Source of the DNA: Bacteroidetes bacterium HGW-Bacteroidetes-4
GTDB taxonomy: Bacteria; Bacteroidota; Bacteroidia; Bacteroidales; SZUA-534
Assembly (NCBI GenBank): GCA_002840905.1
Contig: PHDD01000012.1
Location: forward strand, 1 to 64,000
DNA: 64,000 bases
Reading direction: 5' to 3'
Under the pieces are notes generated by a model that did no database searches, was not told the origin of the DNA, and saw only the letters and a program-made list of their open reading frames with translations. Positions 8,030 through 17,030 of this stretch are shown one piece after another; position 1 is the stretch's first letter; every line of letters starts with the position of its first letter. A program made the translations under genes and the position numbers.

Positions 8030-8905
8030 ATGGATACGGCAACCAATCACCTACTCGTTCCGGTCGACTTTTCCGATAAAGCAGTTTTTGGCCTGCAGAT
8101 GGCTTCAAAAATGCTGAACCTTTTGGGTGGAAAAGTTACAGTTATTAATGTTTTAAAGGGAGTTGACCCCATTTATTCCGACTTTTTTGAAGATGAAGAA
8201 AGGGAACTGCTGTTAAAAAAATTGCGGCTGCATTTGCGGCGGTTTTGTGAGAAATATATAGATACCTCCCGCTTTGAATTAAACTGTGTGATTGAAAAAG
8301 GAAAACGCTGTGAAACCATTTTAAGCAAAGCCGACGAGATAAATGCCAGTTTTATTGTAATGGGAACCAGCACCATCGATAATATAAAAAAATGGATTAT
8401 CGGAACAAATGCCTTGCGTGTGGTTACCGAAGCCAACTGTCCGGTTATCACGCTTAAAGAAGCACCAACCGAAGATAAAATTGAACGCATAATTTTACCG
8501 ATGGATATTACCAAAGAGGGGCGCGAAAAAGTGGTGAGTGCGGTACATTGGGCCAAAGCCTTAAATGCGGAGATTCATGTGGTATCGGCTTATACCCTGG
8601 ACGACGACAGTATTTTTGCCCGTTTGCAAACCCAGCAAAAGCAAGTGGTGAATTTTATTGAGGAACGGGGGGTTAAATGCGTGTCGAAGCTTTTTAAAGT
8701 CGACGATCGGGTAGATGCAATTCTCGATTATATTGAAAACAATAAGGGGGATTTAGTGGTTATAACTACGCATGAACAATTGGAGATTGTTAAATTTTTT
8801 ATGGGTTCATTTGCCAAAAGCATCATGCGCGGGAGTAAAGTGCCGGTAATCAGCATGGTTCCCAAAATTAAACATCATCTGGTCTTTAAAATGCCAGCTA
8901 CTTAA
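8030..8905 (+). CDS. Universal stress protein, two UspA domains
   Basis: Protein of 291 residues made of two tandem UspA folds (about 5-145 and 150-285). The first begins HLLVPVDFSDKAVFGLQMA and carries VMGTSTIDNIKKWIIGTNA with VTEANCPVITLK, the usual G-2x-G-9x-G-S/T-type nucleotide loop in altered form. The second ends MGSFAKSIMRGSKVPVISM. Such proteins bind ATP or AMP and act in stress and energy-limited states; the specific role here is unknown. The SPFH gene follows after 31 bp, probably in the same transcript. Confidence 0.9.
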   Translation: MDTATNHLLVPVDFSDKAVFGLQMASKMLNLLGGKVTVINVLKGVDPIYSDFFEDEERELLLKKLRLHLRRFCEKYIDTSRFELNCVIEKGKRCETILSKADEINASFIVMGTSTIDNIKKWIIGTNALRVVTEANCPVITLKEAPTEDKIERIILPMDITKEGREKVVSAVHWAKALNAEIHVVSAYTLDDDSIFARLQTQQKQVVNFIEERGVKCVSKLFKVDDRVDAILDYIENNKGDLVVITTHEQLEIVKFFMGSFAKSIMRGSKVPVISMVPKIKHHLVFKMPAT

Positions 8906-8936
8906 TTATAATGTATACATTTTAAAATAATATATA

Positions 8937-9749
8937 ATGAAAAAACCACAAAGTCTTGTAATTGCCGGTTTGGCAATTTTTTTAGTAATCATTTTGTTAG
9001 GAAACCGTTTGTTTGTAACGCTGGATCAAACCGAACGGGGCGTATTGTTTAAGCCTTTTGGGGGTGGCTTGGATAAAAGCAATATTTTTGGTCCTGGATT
9101 TCACATGATAGCTCCCTGGAATAAAATATATTTATACAATGTAGAAGAGCAAAAAAGTGAAGAACCAATGGACGTACTCGATAAAAGCGGTCTTTCGTTA
9201 AATATTGATGTTACCGTACGTTATTATCCCATTGAAACACGTATTGGTTTTTTGTACGAAGGATTTAAGCTCGATTATGCCAATCGTTTGGTGATTCCTG
9301 AAATACGCTCTACAGTACGTCAGGTTGCCGGTCGTTATACTGCAGAGGAAATCTATTCAACCAAGCGTTCCGAAGTTGAAAAAGCCATTATCGACGAGGC
9401 CGGAGCAAAACTTAAAGAGAATAACATTCAAATGACAGCGCTGCTTATTCGTTCCATTAATTTACCGAACGATATCAAACGTGCTATTGAATCGAAATTA
9501 ACCCAGGAGCAGGAAGCGTTGGCTTATCAGTTTAAACTGGAAAAAGAAAAAGCCGAAGCCGAACGTAAACGTATTGCTGCTGAAGGGGAAGCCCGTGCCA
9601 ATAAAATTATCAATTCAAGTTTAACACCTGAATTATTGCGTATGCGTGGTATTGAAGCTACTCTGGATTTAGCTAAATCGCCCAATGCAAAAGTTGTGGT
9701 AGTGGGTAGTGGAAAAGACGGTTTGCCCCTTATTTTAGGTAACAACTAA
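8937..9749 (+). CDS. Prohibitin-type SPFH-domain membrane protein
   Basis: Protein of 270 residues with one N-terminal membrane helix (about 7-24), an SPFH domain beginning LDQTERGVLFKPFGG, and a long charged helix (KLEKEKAEAERKRIAAEGEA, about 200-220) as in prohibitins, followed by the short tail KVVVVGSGKDGLPLIL. Prohibitins form ring assemblies on the membrane face and protect membrane proteases or lipid domains. It is downstream of the stress-protein gene and ends in a terminator shared with uvrA. Confidence 0.9.
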   Translation: MKKPQSLVIAGLAIFLVIILLGNRLFVTLDQTERGVLFKPFGGGLDKSNIFGPGFHMIAPWNKIYLYNVEEQKSEEPMDVLDKSGLSLNIDVTVRYYPIETRIGFLYEGFKLDYANRLVIPEIRSTVRQVAGRYTAEEIYSTKRSEVEKAIIDEAGAKLKENNIQMTALLIRSINLPNDIKRAIESKLTQEQEALAYQFKLEKEKAEAERKRIAAEGEARANKIINSSLTPELLRMRGIEATLDLAKSPNAKVVVVGSGKDGLPLILGNN

Positions 9750-9766
9750 TCGTATCCATATAAATT

Positions 9767-9803
9767 AAAAACCGGAGGTCTCTCTAAAAGGCATCCGGTT
9801 TTT
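9767..9803. terminator. Bidirectional terminator between the SPFH gene and uvrA
   Basis: AAAAACCGGA at 9767-9776 pairs with TCCGGTTTTT at 9794-9803. There is a T-run on either strand, so it can serve both convergent genes. Confidence 0.75.
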
Positions 9804-9876
9804 TGTTTTTAGTATTTTCTGTATTATAGAGGCTGATGTTGTTAAACGTTGTCCATTCTTCTATAAATCGCTATGT

Positions 9877-12672
9877 TCATTTAAGCTTTTCAGCTAAAAA
9901 TTTTCCGGTGAACGATTCCTTGCATTGAACCAGAGCTTCAGGTGTACCTTCAAAAACCAGATGTCCGCCATTTTTACCACCAACTGGCCCCAAATCAATT
10001 ACCCAGTCAGCATTTTTTATAATCTCAGGATTGTGCTCCACTACCACAATGGAATTTCCTTTTTCGATAAGTGCATTAAATGAATTTAACAGGTTGTTAA
10101 TGTCGTGGAAATGCAATCCGGTGGTGGGTTCATCAAAAATGAAAAGCATGGGCTGCTCATCGCGTTCCTTACTCAAAAACGATGCAAGCTTTATACGCTG
10201 ACTTTCACCACCACTTAATGTACTCGACGATTGCCCCAGTTTTACATAGCCCAAACCCACATCGATAAGGGTTTGTAGTTTTTTGGTGATTTTTTTTGTG
10301 GTACTTGTAGCTTTGTCGCTGAAAAAATCCATGGCTTCATCTACAGTCATTTCAAGCACATCGAAAATGTTTTTGCGATGGTAAGTTACTTCGAGCACAT
10401 CGGGTTTAAAACGTTTTCCCTTACAACTTTCGCAAACCAATTCAATATCGGCCATAAACTGCATCTCAACCTTAATGGTTCCTTCACCCTGGCATTCTTC
10501 GCAACGACCGCCATCGATATTAAACGAAAAATGAGAGGGTTTGTATCCCATCAGTTTGGCCGATTTTTGTTCGGAATACAGCTTGCGTATTTCGTCATAG
10601 GCTTTTATGTAAGTAACCGGATTCGACCGTGACGATTTCCCGATGGGATTCTGGTCAACAAACTCCACATCACTTAGTAAATGCATGTCGCCCGATAATT
10701 TATCGAAATGTCCTGTTTCTTCACCGTAACCGCCGTAATATTTCTTTAACGAGGTGTAGAATACTTTTTTTATCAGTGATGATTTTCCCGAACCCGAAAC
10801 TCCTGTAACTACGGTGAGCGTATTAAGTGGAAATTTTACTTCGATGTTTTTCAGGTTATTTTCGCGGGCTCCTTCCACTTTCAGGTAATTGTTCCACTTG
10901 CGGCGCATTTTTGGTACCGGAATTTGTAGGTCACCGCTTAAGTAGCGGGTAGTTAAACTATTGGTGGCAAGCATTAATTGCTGATGATTTCCCTGAAAAA
11001 CCACTTCGCCACCCAAACGACCGGCCAGCGGACCAATATCAATAATTTCGTCGGCTGCACGGATAATATCTTCATCGTGTTCTACTACAACCACGGTATT
11101 GCCCATACTTTGCAGTTTGCGCAGTACCTGAATTAATAGTTCCGTGTCTTTTGAATGAAGCCCGATACTGGGTTCATCGAGAATATACAGGGAACCAACT
11201 AAACTGCTTCCCAGCGAAGTAGCCAGGTTAATGCGCTGCGATTCGCCTCCCGAAAGTGACGATGATAAGCGATTTAATGTAAGGTACCCAAGTCCTACAT
11301 CCATTAAAAACTGAATGCGATTTTTGATTTCGATAAAAAGTCGTTCGGCAATTTTTTTATCGTGGGCATCCAGTTCAATACCTGCAATAAACTGAGCCAA
11401 TTCGTCGATGGGTAAACTCACCAGTTCTGAAATGGCTTTGTTGGCAACTTTGATGTAATTGCTCTCTTTTTTTAATCTTTTTCCTTTACATTCGGGGCAG
11501 GTGGTTCTTCCGCGATAGCGCGACAGCATAACACGGTACTGAATTTTATAGCTGTTTTCTTCCAAAAATGTAAAAAAGCGGTGTAATCCTTCAAAATAGC
11601 GGTTTCCAGTCCATAAAACGTCCATTTCAGATGCTGATAATTGATTTACCGGCTTATGAATGGGAAAATCAAACTTTGAAGCATTCATTATAAGCGCATC
11701 CTTCCATTCACTCATTTTTTCCCCCCGCCAACAGGCTATAGCATCGTCGTAAATCGATAAACTCTTGTTGGGAATGACCAAATCTTCATCAATACCAATG
11801 GTCATTCCAAAACCTTCGCAGCGTGGGCATGCTCCCAGCGGATTATTGAAACTAAAAGTGTGGACACTGGGTTCTTCAAATACAATTCCATCGGCTTCAA
11901 ACTGATTTGAAAAAACCTGTTCTGTAGTGCTGTTTTCCAGTAAAACCCGTACAATACACGTTCCGTGACCTTCAAAAAATGCCGTTTGTGCTGAATCGGC
12001 AATCCGGCTGATGGTGTCGTTTTCCGGATTAACAACCACCCGGTCGATTACAATATTAATAGCCTTTTCTTTTTTTGAAAAATTGAAATCTTCAAGCGGT
12101 ATAATTTCATTATTTATTTCGATACGTGAAAATCCTTGTTGTTTGAGTATTTCGAGGGTTTGTTCCAGCGGTCTGTCGCTTTGTTGTTTCAGTGGTGCTA
12201 AAATCAACACCTTGGTTCCTTCAGGAAACGATTGAAGGTAATCGACTACGTCTTCGGCATGTTGTTTTTTTACCAGTTGCCCTGAAACAGGTGAAAAGGT
12301 TTTACCAATTCGGGCATACAATAATTTCAGGTAGTCATAAATTTCAGTCGATGTGCCAACGGTAGAACGGGGATTTCGGGTATTTACTTTTTGTTCAATG
12401 GCAATGGCCGGTGGAATTCCTTTAATAAAATCGACCTCAGGTTTGTTAACACGGCCTAAAAACTGTCGGGCATACGACGACAAACTTTCTACGTAACGGC
12501 GCTGTCCTTCGGCATAAAGTGTGTCGAAAGCCAGCGACGATTTTCCACTGCCCGATAAACCGGTAACTACTATCAGCTTGTTAAGTGGAATTTTTAATGT
12601 AATATTTTTTAGGTTGTGAACCCGGGCACCTTTAATCTCAATGTATTTTTGTTTGGAAACTTCCTGACTCAT
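9877..12672 (-). CDS. uvrA: Excinuclease ABC subunit A
   Basis: Protein of about 931 residues, the normal UvrA length. UvrA recognises bulky DNA lesions and loads UvrB in nucleotide excision repair. Visible are the first Walker A ([20 protein letters not shown]), zinc modules CPRCEGFG and CPECKGKRL, the ABC signature LSGGESQRI in both halves, the second Walker A ([11 protein letters not shown]), and the [17 protein letters not shown] zinc site. I chose the ATG at 12672 ([15 protein letters not shown]) because homologues start near there; the frame is open to 12741. It is transcribed alone. Confidence 0.95.
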   Translation of the reverse strand: MSQEVSKQKYIEIKGARVHNLKNITLKIPLNKLIVVTGLSGSGKSSLAFDTLYAEGQRRYVESLSSYARQFLGRVNKPEVDFIKGIPPAIAIEQKVNTRNPRSTVGTSTEIYDYLKLLYARIGKTFSPVSGQLVKKQHAEDVVDYLQSFPEGTKVLILAPLKQQSDRPLEQTLEILKQQGFSRIEINNEIIPLEDFNFSKKEKAINIVIDRVVVNPENDTISRIADSAQTAFFEGHGTCIVRVLLENSTTEQVFSNQFEADGIVFEEPSVHTFSFNNPLGACPRCEGFGMTIGIDEDLVIPNKSLSIYDDAIACWRGEKMSEWKDALIMNASKFDFPIHKPVNQLSASEMDVLWTGNRYFEGLHRFFTFLEENSYKIQYRVMLSRYRGRTTCPECKGKRLKKESNYIKVANKAISELVSLPIDELAQFIAGIELDAHDKKIAERLFIEIKNRIQFLMDVGLGYLTLNRLSSSLSGGESQRINLATSLGSSLVGSLYILDEPSIGLHSKDTELLIQVLRKLQSMGNTVVVVEHDEDIIRAADEIIDIGPLAGRLGGEVVFQGNHQQLMLATNSLTTRYLSGDLQIPVPKMRRKWNNYLKVEGARENNLKNIEVKFPLNTLTVVTGVSGSGKSSLIKKVFYTSLKKYYGGYGEETGHFDKLSGDMHLLSDVEFVDQNPIGKSSRSNPVTYIKAYDEIRKLYSEQKSAKLMGYKPSHFSFNIDGGRCEECQGEGTIKVEMQFMADIELVCESCKGKRFKPDVLEVTYHRKNIFDVLEMTVDEAMDFFSDKATSTTKKITKKLQTLIDVGLGYVKLGQSSSTLSGGESQRIKLASFLSKERDEQPMLFIFDEPTTGLHFHDINNLLNSFNALIEKGNSIVVVEHNPEIIKNADWVIDLGPVGGKNGGHLVFEGTPEALVQCKESFTGKFLAEKLK

Positions 12673-12791
12673 GCTTTTATTTTGATTTTTTAGCAGCTTT
12701 TCCATATCCATTGTATGGACTATTTTAACTTCGAATTGCAAAGATTGTTTATTTTTTTTCGAAGTGGATTAGGATCGGCCTATTTTTTTAA

Positions 12792-12799
12792 TATATTTG
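12792..12799 (+). promoter_or_regulatory. -7 box for the ECF sigma gene
   Basis: TATATTTG fits TAnnTTTG. It would give a leader of about 80 nt containing two Shine-Dalgarno-like motifs. No -33 TTTG at the usual spacing. Confidence 0.4.
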
Positions 12800-12831
12800 T
12801 TGCTACTGAAATTAATAATTACTTAAAAACC

Positions 12832-12838
12832 AAGGAGG
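12832..12838 (+). promoter_or_regulatory. Upstream Shine-Dalgarno-like AAGGAGG
   Basis: AAGGAGG lies in the leader, 44 nt before the one used by the sigma gene. Only one base separates it from a TTG that opens a five-codon frame ending at 12857, so translation from it is doubtful. Confidence 0.35.
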
Positions 12839-12875
12839 ATTGCTTATAGAAACATAATTACACTTGAATAAAAAC

Positions 12876-12884
12876 AAAGGAGGT
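12876..12884 (+). promoter_or_regulatory. Strong Shine-Dalgarno of the ECF sigma gene
   Basis: AAAGGAGGT ends 4 nt before the ATG at 12889, a near-perfect anti-16S match. Most genes in this window have none, as expected for Bacteroidota, so this one stands out. Confidence 0.7.
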
Positions 12885-12888
12885 AATT

Positions 12889-13491
12889 ATGAATATTCAT
12901 AATCATAATGATTATGATTTGATTAAGCAATATCTTGGTGGACAAGAATCCAGCCTTGAAGTCTTAATAAATCGACACAAAAGCAAAGTTTATTCCTACA
13001 TTTTGATGGTTGTAAAAAACCGTGAATTGGCCGAAGACATCTTTCAGGACACCTTTATTAAAGTAATCAAATCGCTAAATAGCGGGACATACAAGGAAGA
13101 AGGCCGTTTTGTTTCGTGGGTGATGCGTATTGCCCATAACTTAATTATCGATTTTTACCGTAAAGATAAACACCTGAAAACCGTTTCAGACGATCAAACA
13201 GACGTTCCTTTGTTTAATTCAGCAAAATTTTCAGATGCAACCATTGAGGAAGAACTGGTGATGGACCAGATTCATCACGATGTGAAAAAGCTGGTTGAAT
13301 TGCTTCCCGATGAACAAAAAGAAGTAGTGTTATTGCGCTACTACTACAATTTAAGTTTTAAGGAAATTGCTGAACATACACAGGTAAGTATTAATACTGC
13401 TCTGGGGAGGATGCGCTACGCCATTCTAAATTTGCGAAAACTAATGGAGCAATCAAAGGTTGATTTGGTTTCTCAAAGTTTTATGTCGTAG
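12889..13491 (+). CDS. ECF-type RNA polymerase sigma factor
   Basis: Protein of 200 residues with sigma region 2 (about 25-95: SYILMVVKNRELAEDIFQDT, then FVSWVMRIAHNLIIDFYR) and region 4 (about 130-185: LLPDEQKEVVLLRYYYNLSF, then KEIAEHTQVSINTALGRMR). Region 3 is missing, as in extracytoplasmic-function factors. No anti-sigma gene with a membrane helix is adjacent, which differs from the FecI/FecR type. The start is fixed by an excellent Shine-Dalgarno. A 68-residue protein gene follows at 13639 and may be cotranscribed. Its regulon cannot be inferred. Confidence 0.9.
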   Translation: MNIHNHNDYDLIKQYLGGQESSLEVLINRHKSKVYSYILMVVKNRELAEDIFQDTFIKVIKSLNSGTYKEEGRFVSWVMRIAHNLIIDFYRKDKHLKTVSDDQTDVPLFNSAKFSDATIEEELVMDQIHHDVKKLVELLPDEQKEVVLLRYYYNLSFKEIAEHTQVSINTALGRMRYAILNLRKLMEQSKVDLVSQSFMS

Positions 13492-13638
13492 CAAACGGAA
13501 TAACTGAAATTAATTTCCTTAACCGGCAAATAGACATTTAGCCCATGTTTATAGCTATCGTTTAAAAAAAAATTCTTGCTGTATAATATTCCCTGTTATG
13601 GGTGCGTTAATTTATTGAATGTATAAATTATCGAGCCT

Positions 13639-13845
13639 ATGATAAGAATTTTTACGTTTTATTATTATTTAAAAGAAAAGTGGGGAAGGAAAACGAATGG
13701 TGAAGCTAGTATGTTTATTCATAAAGGATTGAACCATAAGTTTGAACCCAACGAACAAACCATTAAAAATATTCTGGCTTTTTCCGATGCTTATCAACAA
13801 AAGCAAACCAAAAGCATTGGAACGGTTGAATATTTAATGAATTAA
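13639..13845 (+). CDS. Small hypothetical protein downstream of the sigma gene
   Basis: Protein of 68 residues, no family recognised. The second half (FEPNEQTIKNILAFSDAYQQ, then KSIGTVEYLMN) looks like a conserved short helical module ending in LMN. It lies 147 bp after the sigma gene on the same strand and is directly followed by a strong terminator, which supports it being a real gene. It has no membrane helix or cysteine pairs, so it does not look like a classical anti-sigma factor. Confidence 0.6.
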   Translation: MIRIFTFYYYLKEKWGRKTNGEASMFIHKGLNHKFEPNEQTIKNILAFSDAYQQKQTKSIGTVEYLMN

Positions 13846-13850
13846 AAAAA

Positions 13851-13870
13851 GAGGCGGGAAGCCTCTTTTT
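13851..13870. terminator. Bidirectional terminator, GAGGC/GCCTC hairpin
   Basis: GAGGC-GGGAA-GCCTC at 13851-13865 is flanked by seven As on the left and eight Ts on the right. It can end both the 68-residue gene and the leftward iorAB operon. Confidence 0.85.
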
Positions 13871-13938
13871 TTTGTTTCGGTTCAATTAGTACCAGTGTGC
13901 TTTATTGTAATAATTTGTTTCAATCGAAGGAATAAGTT

Positions 13939-14526
13939 TTATTTAATGGCATTAGCTGCGAATTCTTTTCCTGCTCTTAATGCTGCCAGGTTTACATTAA
14001 CCACATCTTCACCTTTGCGTGAGAAGAGTTCAATGATACCTTGTTCCAAATCTTCGGCAGCTATGTGGTTTAAAAAGGGCGAAGCCGCACCCAGCATAAC
14101 CATATTCGACGATAGTTTTGAACCCAGTTCAGTTGCTGTATTATCGGCATCAATAGCTACTAAGCGGGGGTTTTTATTCAGTTCACCCATAATAGTTTTC
14201 ATTGCTGGATATTCAGGAATGTTTATAAAAGGAGCAGTATTGGTAACAATGTAACCGGTTTCCGATAAATACGGAAGGTAGCGCATGGCTTCCATAGGTT
14301 CGACCGATAAAATCAGGTCAGCATTTCCTTCGGCTATCAAATCAGAAAATATAGGTTTGTCTGAAATTCTGAGATGCGAAATTACGGCACCTCCTCGTTG
14401 GCTCATGCCGTGAGTTTCAGATTGTTTTACATGAAGCCCTTTTTTTAAAGCAGCCACACCAATTGCCGAAGCTATTGATAAAATGCCCTGACCACCTACA
14501 CCGGCTAATATAATATCTGTTTTCAT
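13939..14526 (-). CDS. iorB: Indolepyruvate oxidoreductase subunit beta
   Basis: Protein of 195 residues of the pyruvate-ferredoxin oxidoreductase gamma-type domain. The start DIILAGVGGQGILSIASAIG is the hallmark, followed by SETHGMSQRGGAVISHLRI. With IorA it oxidatively decarboxylates aryl pyruvates from aromatic amino acids to aryl-acetyl-CoA, passing electrons to ferredoxin. It lies 38 bp downstream of iorA in the same operon. Confidence 0.93.
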   Translation of the reverse strand: MKTDIILAGVGGQGILSIASAIGVAALKKGLHVKQSETHGMSQRGGAVISHLRISDKPIFSDLIAEGNADLILSVEPMEAMRYLPYLSETGYIVTNTAPFINIPEYPAMKTIMGELNKNPRLVAIDADNTATELGSKLSSNMVMLGAASPFLNHIAAEDLEQGIIELFSRKGEDVVNVNLAALRAGKEFAANAIK

Positions 14527-14564
14527 TATTTCTTGGTTTAAATTAATGTTTGCTAAGCAATGAA

Positions 14565-16163
14565 TTATTCTACCTGAGCTTTGCGAATTTTAATATCGCG
14601 ACGGTTCTTTTGCACACAAATTCGTCGGGGAACAATTACAGAAACGCCCTGATAAGCAAGTTCAGTTTTAATCAGGGTAACCATTTCGTCGTGGTTTTTC
14701 TTAACGGGATTAATCACATGCAAATGTTCGGCTTCGACACCTACTGCCAGGCAAACTTTTTCAATAATTCCTTTAGCCGCCGATTCCTGGCCTCCGGTCA
14801 TTGAGGTTGATTCGTTATCGGAAATAATAATTGTAATGGGCGATTTTTCGGCCACAGCATCAATTAACCCGGTAATTCCACTATGAGTAAAGGTAGAATC
14901 GCCGATTACGGCGAGTGCAGGAACTAAACCGGCATCGGCAGCACCTTTTGCCATGGTAATGGATGCTCCCATATCAACGCAGGTATTAATGGCCCGATAG
15001 GGTTCAAGTGCTCCCAAAGTGTAACAACCAATATCTGAAAATACACGTCCTTCGCCAAAAGTAGCTACTGCTTCGTTCAAGGCGCGGTAAACATCGTGGT
15101 GACCACAACCCACACACAATGCCGGTGGACGATTACTTACTTCTTTAGGAATATCCAAACCATATTTAACGGGTAATTTTAAAGCTTTAGCTACCAAATC
15201 GGGATTCAATTCGCCATCGCGAGGCAGTGTTCCGTCCAATCGGCCTTTTACTTTTTCTTTTTCGAGATAGCCTTTTAATAACTCTTCAAAAATTGGGTAG
15301 CCTTCTTCTAAAACCAGTATGCTTTCAGTTTCTTCAGAAAGACGGGTGATTTTTTTTCGGGGCAGTGGGTATTGTGATACTTTTACCACCGGAAAAGGAC
15401 AGCCTTCGGGAAAATGTTCCATCAGGTAATTGTAAGCAATTCCGCAGGCAATAACACCTATCGATTTATCTTTTCCGTCAAAATATTGATTAAAGGAACT
15501 CTCGTCCGATGCTTTTTCAAAATTCACCTGACTGGCCAGTAATTTTTTGTATTGTTTTCGAGCGTTCACTGGCAACAGTACAAACTGACTGGGGTTAGTG
15601 GGGAGTTTTATTTCGTTTTCGGGTAGTGTTTCTTTTAAATTCACTATTGCCCTGGAGTGTGCCATTCGTGTGGTTACCCGGAGCATAACCGGAACACCAA
15701 ATTGTTCCGAAAGTTGAAAACCATAGTAAGCCATATCGTAAGCTTCTTGCTGGTTCGATGGTTCCAAAATGGGTATTTGTGCAAAACGGCCGTAATAACG
15801 CGAATCCTGTTCGTTTTGGCTGGAGTGCATCGACGGATCGTCGGCTACAGTAACCAACATTCCACCGTTTACTCCGGTTACTGCTGCATTCATAAAGTTG
15901 TCGGCAGCCACATTTAAGCCTACGTGTTTCATACAGGTCATGGCGCGTTTTCCGGCGTAAGCCATTCCTAAAGCAGCTTCCATAGCGGTTTTTTCATTGG
16001 CCGACCACTGACTGTGGATTTTTTTCTCTTTAGCATACTTGCTATGCTGAATGTATTCGGTTATTTCAGTCGATGGGGTTCCGGGGTAGGCATAAACACC
16101 CGACATACCGCCATCAATGGCTCCTTGCGCTATGGCTTCAACACCTAATAATACTTTTTGCAT
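14565..16163 (-). CDS. iorA: Indolepyruvate oxidoreductase subunit alpha, without ferredoxin domain
   Basis: Protein of about 532 residues. The N-terminal pyrimidine-binding domain has GVYAYPGTPSTEITEYI, the central part carries the CVGCGHHDVY segment, and the TPP/Mg motif is GDSTFTHSG with NESTSMTGG. The ATG at 16163 is the homologous start; the frame is open to 16250. Many IorA proteins carry a C-terminal pair of 4Fe-4S clusters with CxxCxxC spacing; here the chain ends about 20 residues after VIVPRRICVQ with no such motif, so the electron relay must be separate or absent. A long leader of about 170 nt precedes it. Confidence 0.93.
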   Translation of the reverse strand: MQKVLLGVEAIAQGAIDGGMSGVYAYPGTPSTEITEYIQHSKYAKEKKIHSQWSANEKTAMEAALGMAYAGKRAMTCMKHVGLNVAADNFMNAAVTGVNGGMLVTVADDPSMHSSQNEQDSRYYGRFAQIPILEPSNQQEAYDMAYYGFQLSEQFGVPVMLRVTTRMAHSRAIVNLKETLPENEIKLPTNPSQFVLLPVNARKQYKKLLASQVNFEKASDESSFNQYFDGKDKSIGVIACGIAYNYLMEHFPEGCPFPVVKVSQYPLPRKKITRLSEETESILVLEEGYPIFEELLKGYLEKEKVKGRLDGTLPRDGELNPDLVAKALKLPVKYGLDIPKEVSNRPPALCVGCGHHDVYRALNEAVATFGEGRVFSDIGCYTLGALEPYRAINTCVDMGASITMAKGAADAGLVPALAVIGDSTFTHSGITGLIDAVAEKSPITIIISDNESTSMTGGQESAAKGIIEKVCLAVGVEAEHLHVINPVKKNHDEMVTLIKTELAYQGVSVIVPRRICVQKNRRDIKIRKAQVE

Positions 16164-16342
16164 CGTAAATGGTTTAAGATGTGTTATTAATGAAAAATGA
16201 GTCTGGGATAAGGGTTTGTGTGGGGAGGAAGGTATTTTACAATCCGCCAAACCGTTTTAAAAAGCCAACCTGAATGGCTACTACAAAATAAAAAATTGAT
16301 GGATGATGTGTTTTTCTCACAATATGTTCATTTTTCGATGAG

Positions 16343-16350
16343 CAAATTTA
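16343..16350 (-). promoter_or_regulatory. -7 box for iorAB
   Basis: CAAATTTA on the plus strand reads TAAATTTG on the minus strand and fits TAnnTTTG. It is the only such box upstream of iorA and implies a leader of about 170 nt. Confidence 0.35.
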
Positions 16351-16434
16351 TAAATAATACTACACGAACCATTTTTATAAGCTATGTTATCAAAAAGGTT
16401 TTAAGTAAACTAATACAAGAAGCAAAGGTTTTAA

Positions 16435-16845
16435 TTAAGAAATAATTGTAGCAACAATGTGCCGGTGTCCTCCGTGATTTCTAAATTCACACAGGTAAAT
16501 TCCCTGCCAGTTTCCCAGATTTAACTTATGATTCGTGATGGAGATGGAAAGTTCAGCACCAAATAACGATGATTTTATGTGGGCAGGCATGTCGTCTGCT
16601 CCTTCAAATAGGTGAGTATAAAGCGGATGATTTTCGGGAATTAATTTATTGATAAAAACTTCAAAATCGTCGCGAACCGATGGATCAGCATTTTCATTCA
16701 GGCTTAGTCCTGCCGAAGTGTGTTTTATCAGCAGGTGCAACAATCCATTTTCAGGAAGTTTTGGAAGTTGGGTGAGCACCTCGGACGTAATGAGGTGAAA
16801 ACCTCTTTGATATTTTTTTAGGGTGAATTCAACTTGTTGTATCAT
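16435..16845 (-). CDS. YjbQ/UPF0047 family protein (secondary thiamine-phosphate synthase type)
   Basis: Protein of 136 residues, full length for the family. Visible are HTSAGLSLNENADPSVRDDF (about 48-67), and the C-terminal NWQGIYLCEFRNHGGHRH with its conserved His/Glu metal-site residues. Some family members show weak thiamine-phosphate synthase activity, but the physiological role is not settled. It is a single gene with a good promoter, divergent from the TonB receptor. Confidence 0.9.
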   Translation of the reverse strand: MIQQVEFTLKKYQRGFHLITSEVLTQLPKLPENGLLHLLIKHTSAGLSLNENADPSVRDDFEVFINKLIPENHPLYTHLFEGADDMPAHIKSSLFGAELSISITNHKLNLGNWQGIYLCEFRNHGGHRHIVATIIS

Positions 16846-16867
16846 AAAAATATTAAACTTTGGATAT

Positions 16868-16899
16868 CAAAAATAGTTTTTTTACCGTTATGTTGCAAA
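16868..16899 (-). promoter_or_regulatory. Consensus promoter of the yjbQ-like gene
   Basis: Minus-strand TTTG (16896-16899), 20-nt spacer, TATTTTTG (16868-16875). This is one of the two best Bacteroidota-type promoters in the window, and the leader is about 16 nt. Confidence 0.65.
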
Positions 16900-16991
16900 G
16901 TATGCGGTTGCGTTGAGTACTTTAATTTAATGAAGACGCAAGGTTGAACTCCGAAAATTTTGTTTTTTCGGTCTCCATAAAAATAAAAAAG

Positions 16992-16999
16992 TATTTTTG
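16992..16999 (+). promoter_or_regulatory. -7 box for the TonB-dependent receptor
   Basis: TATTTTTG fits TAnnTTTG and lies 31 nt before the GTG start at 17031. The -33 region is weak (TTTC/TTCG near 16966-16970). Confidence 0.5.
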
Positions 17000-17030
17000 T
17001 CCACAAAGGTCACTAACTGTTATAAAAAAC

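Noticed and set aside
8173-8556. 127-codon antisense frame in the universal stress gene
   Set aside because: Inside two recognisable UspA domains on the plus strand.
12840-12857. Five-codon leader peptide before the ECF sigma gene
   Set aside because: The TTG start is only one base from the AAGGAGG motif, too close for normal initiation.
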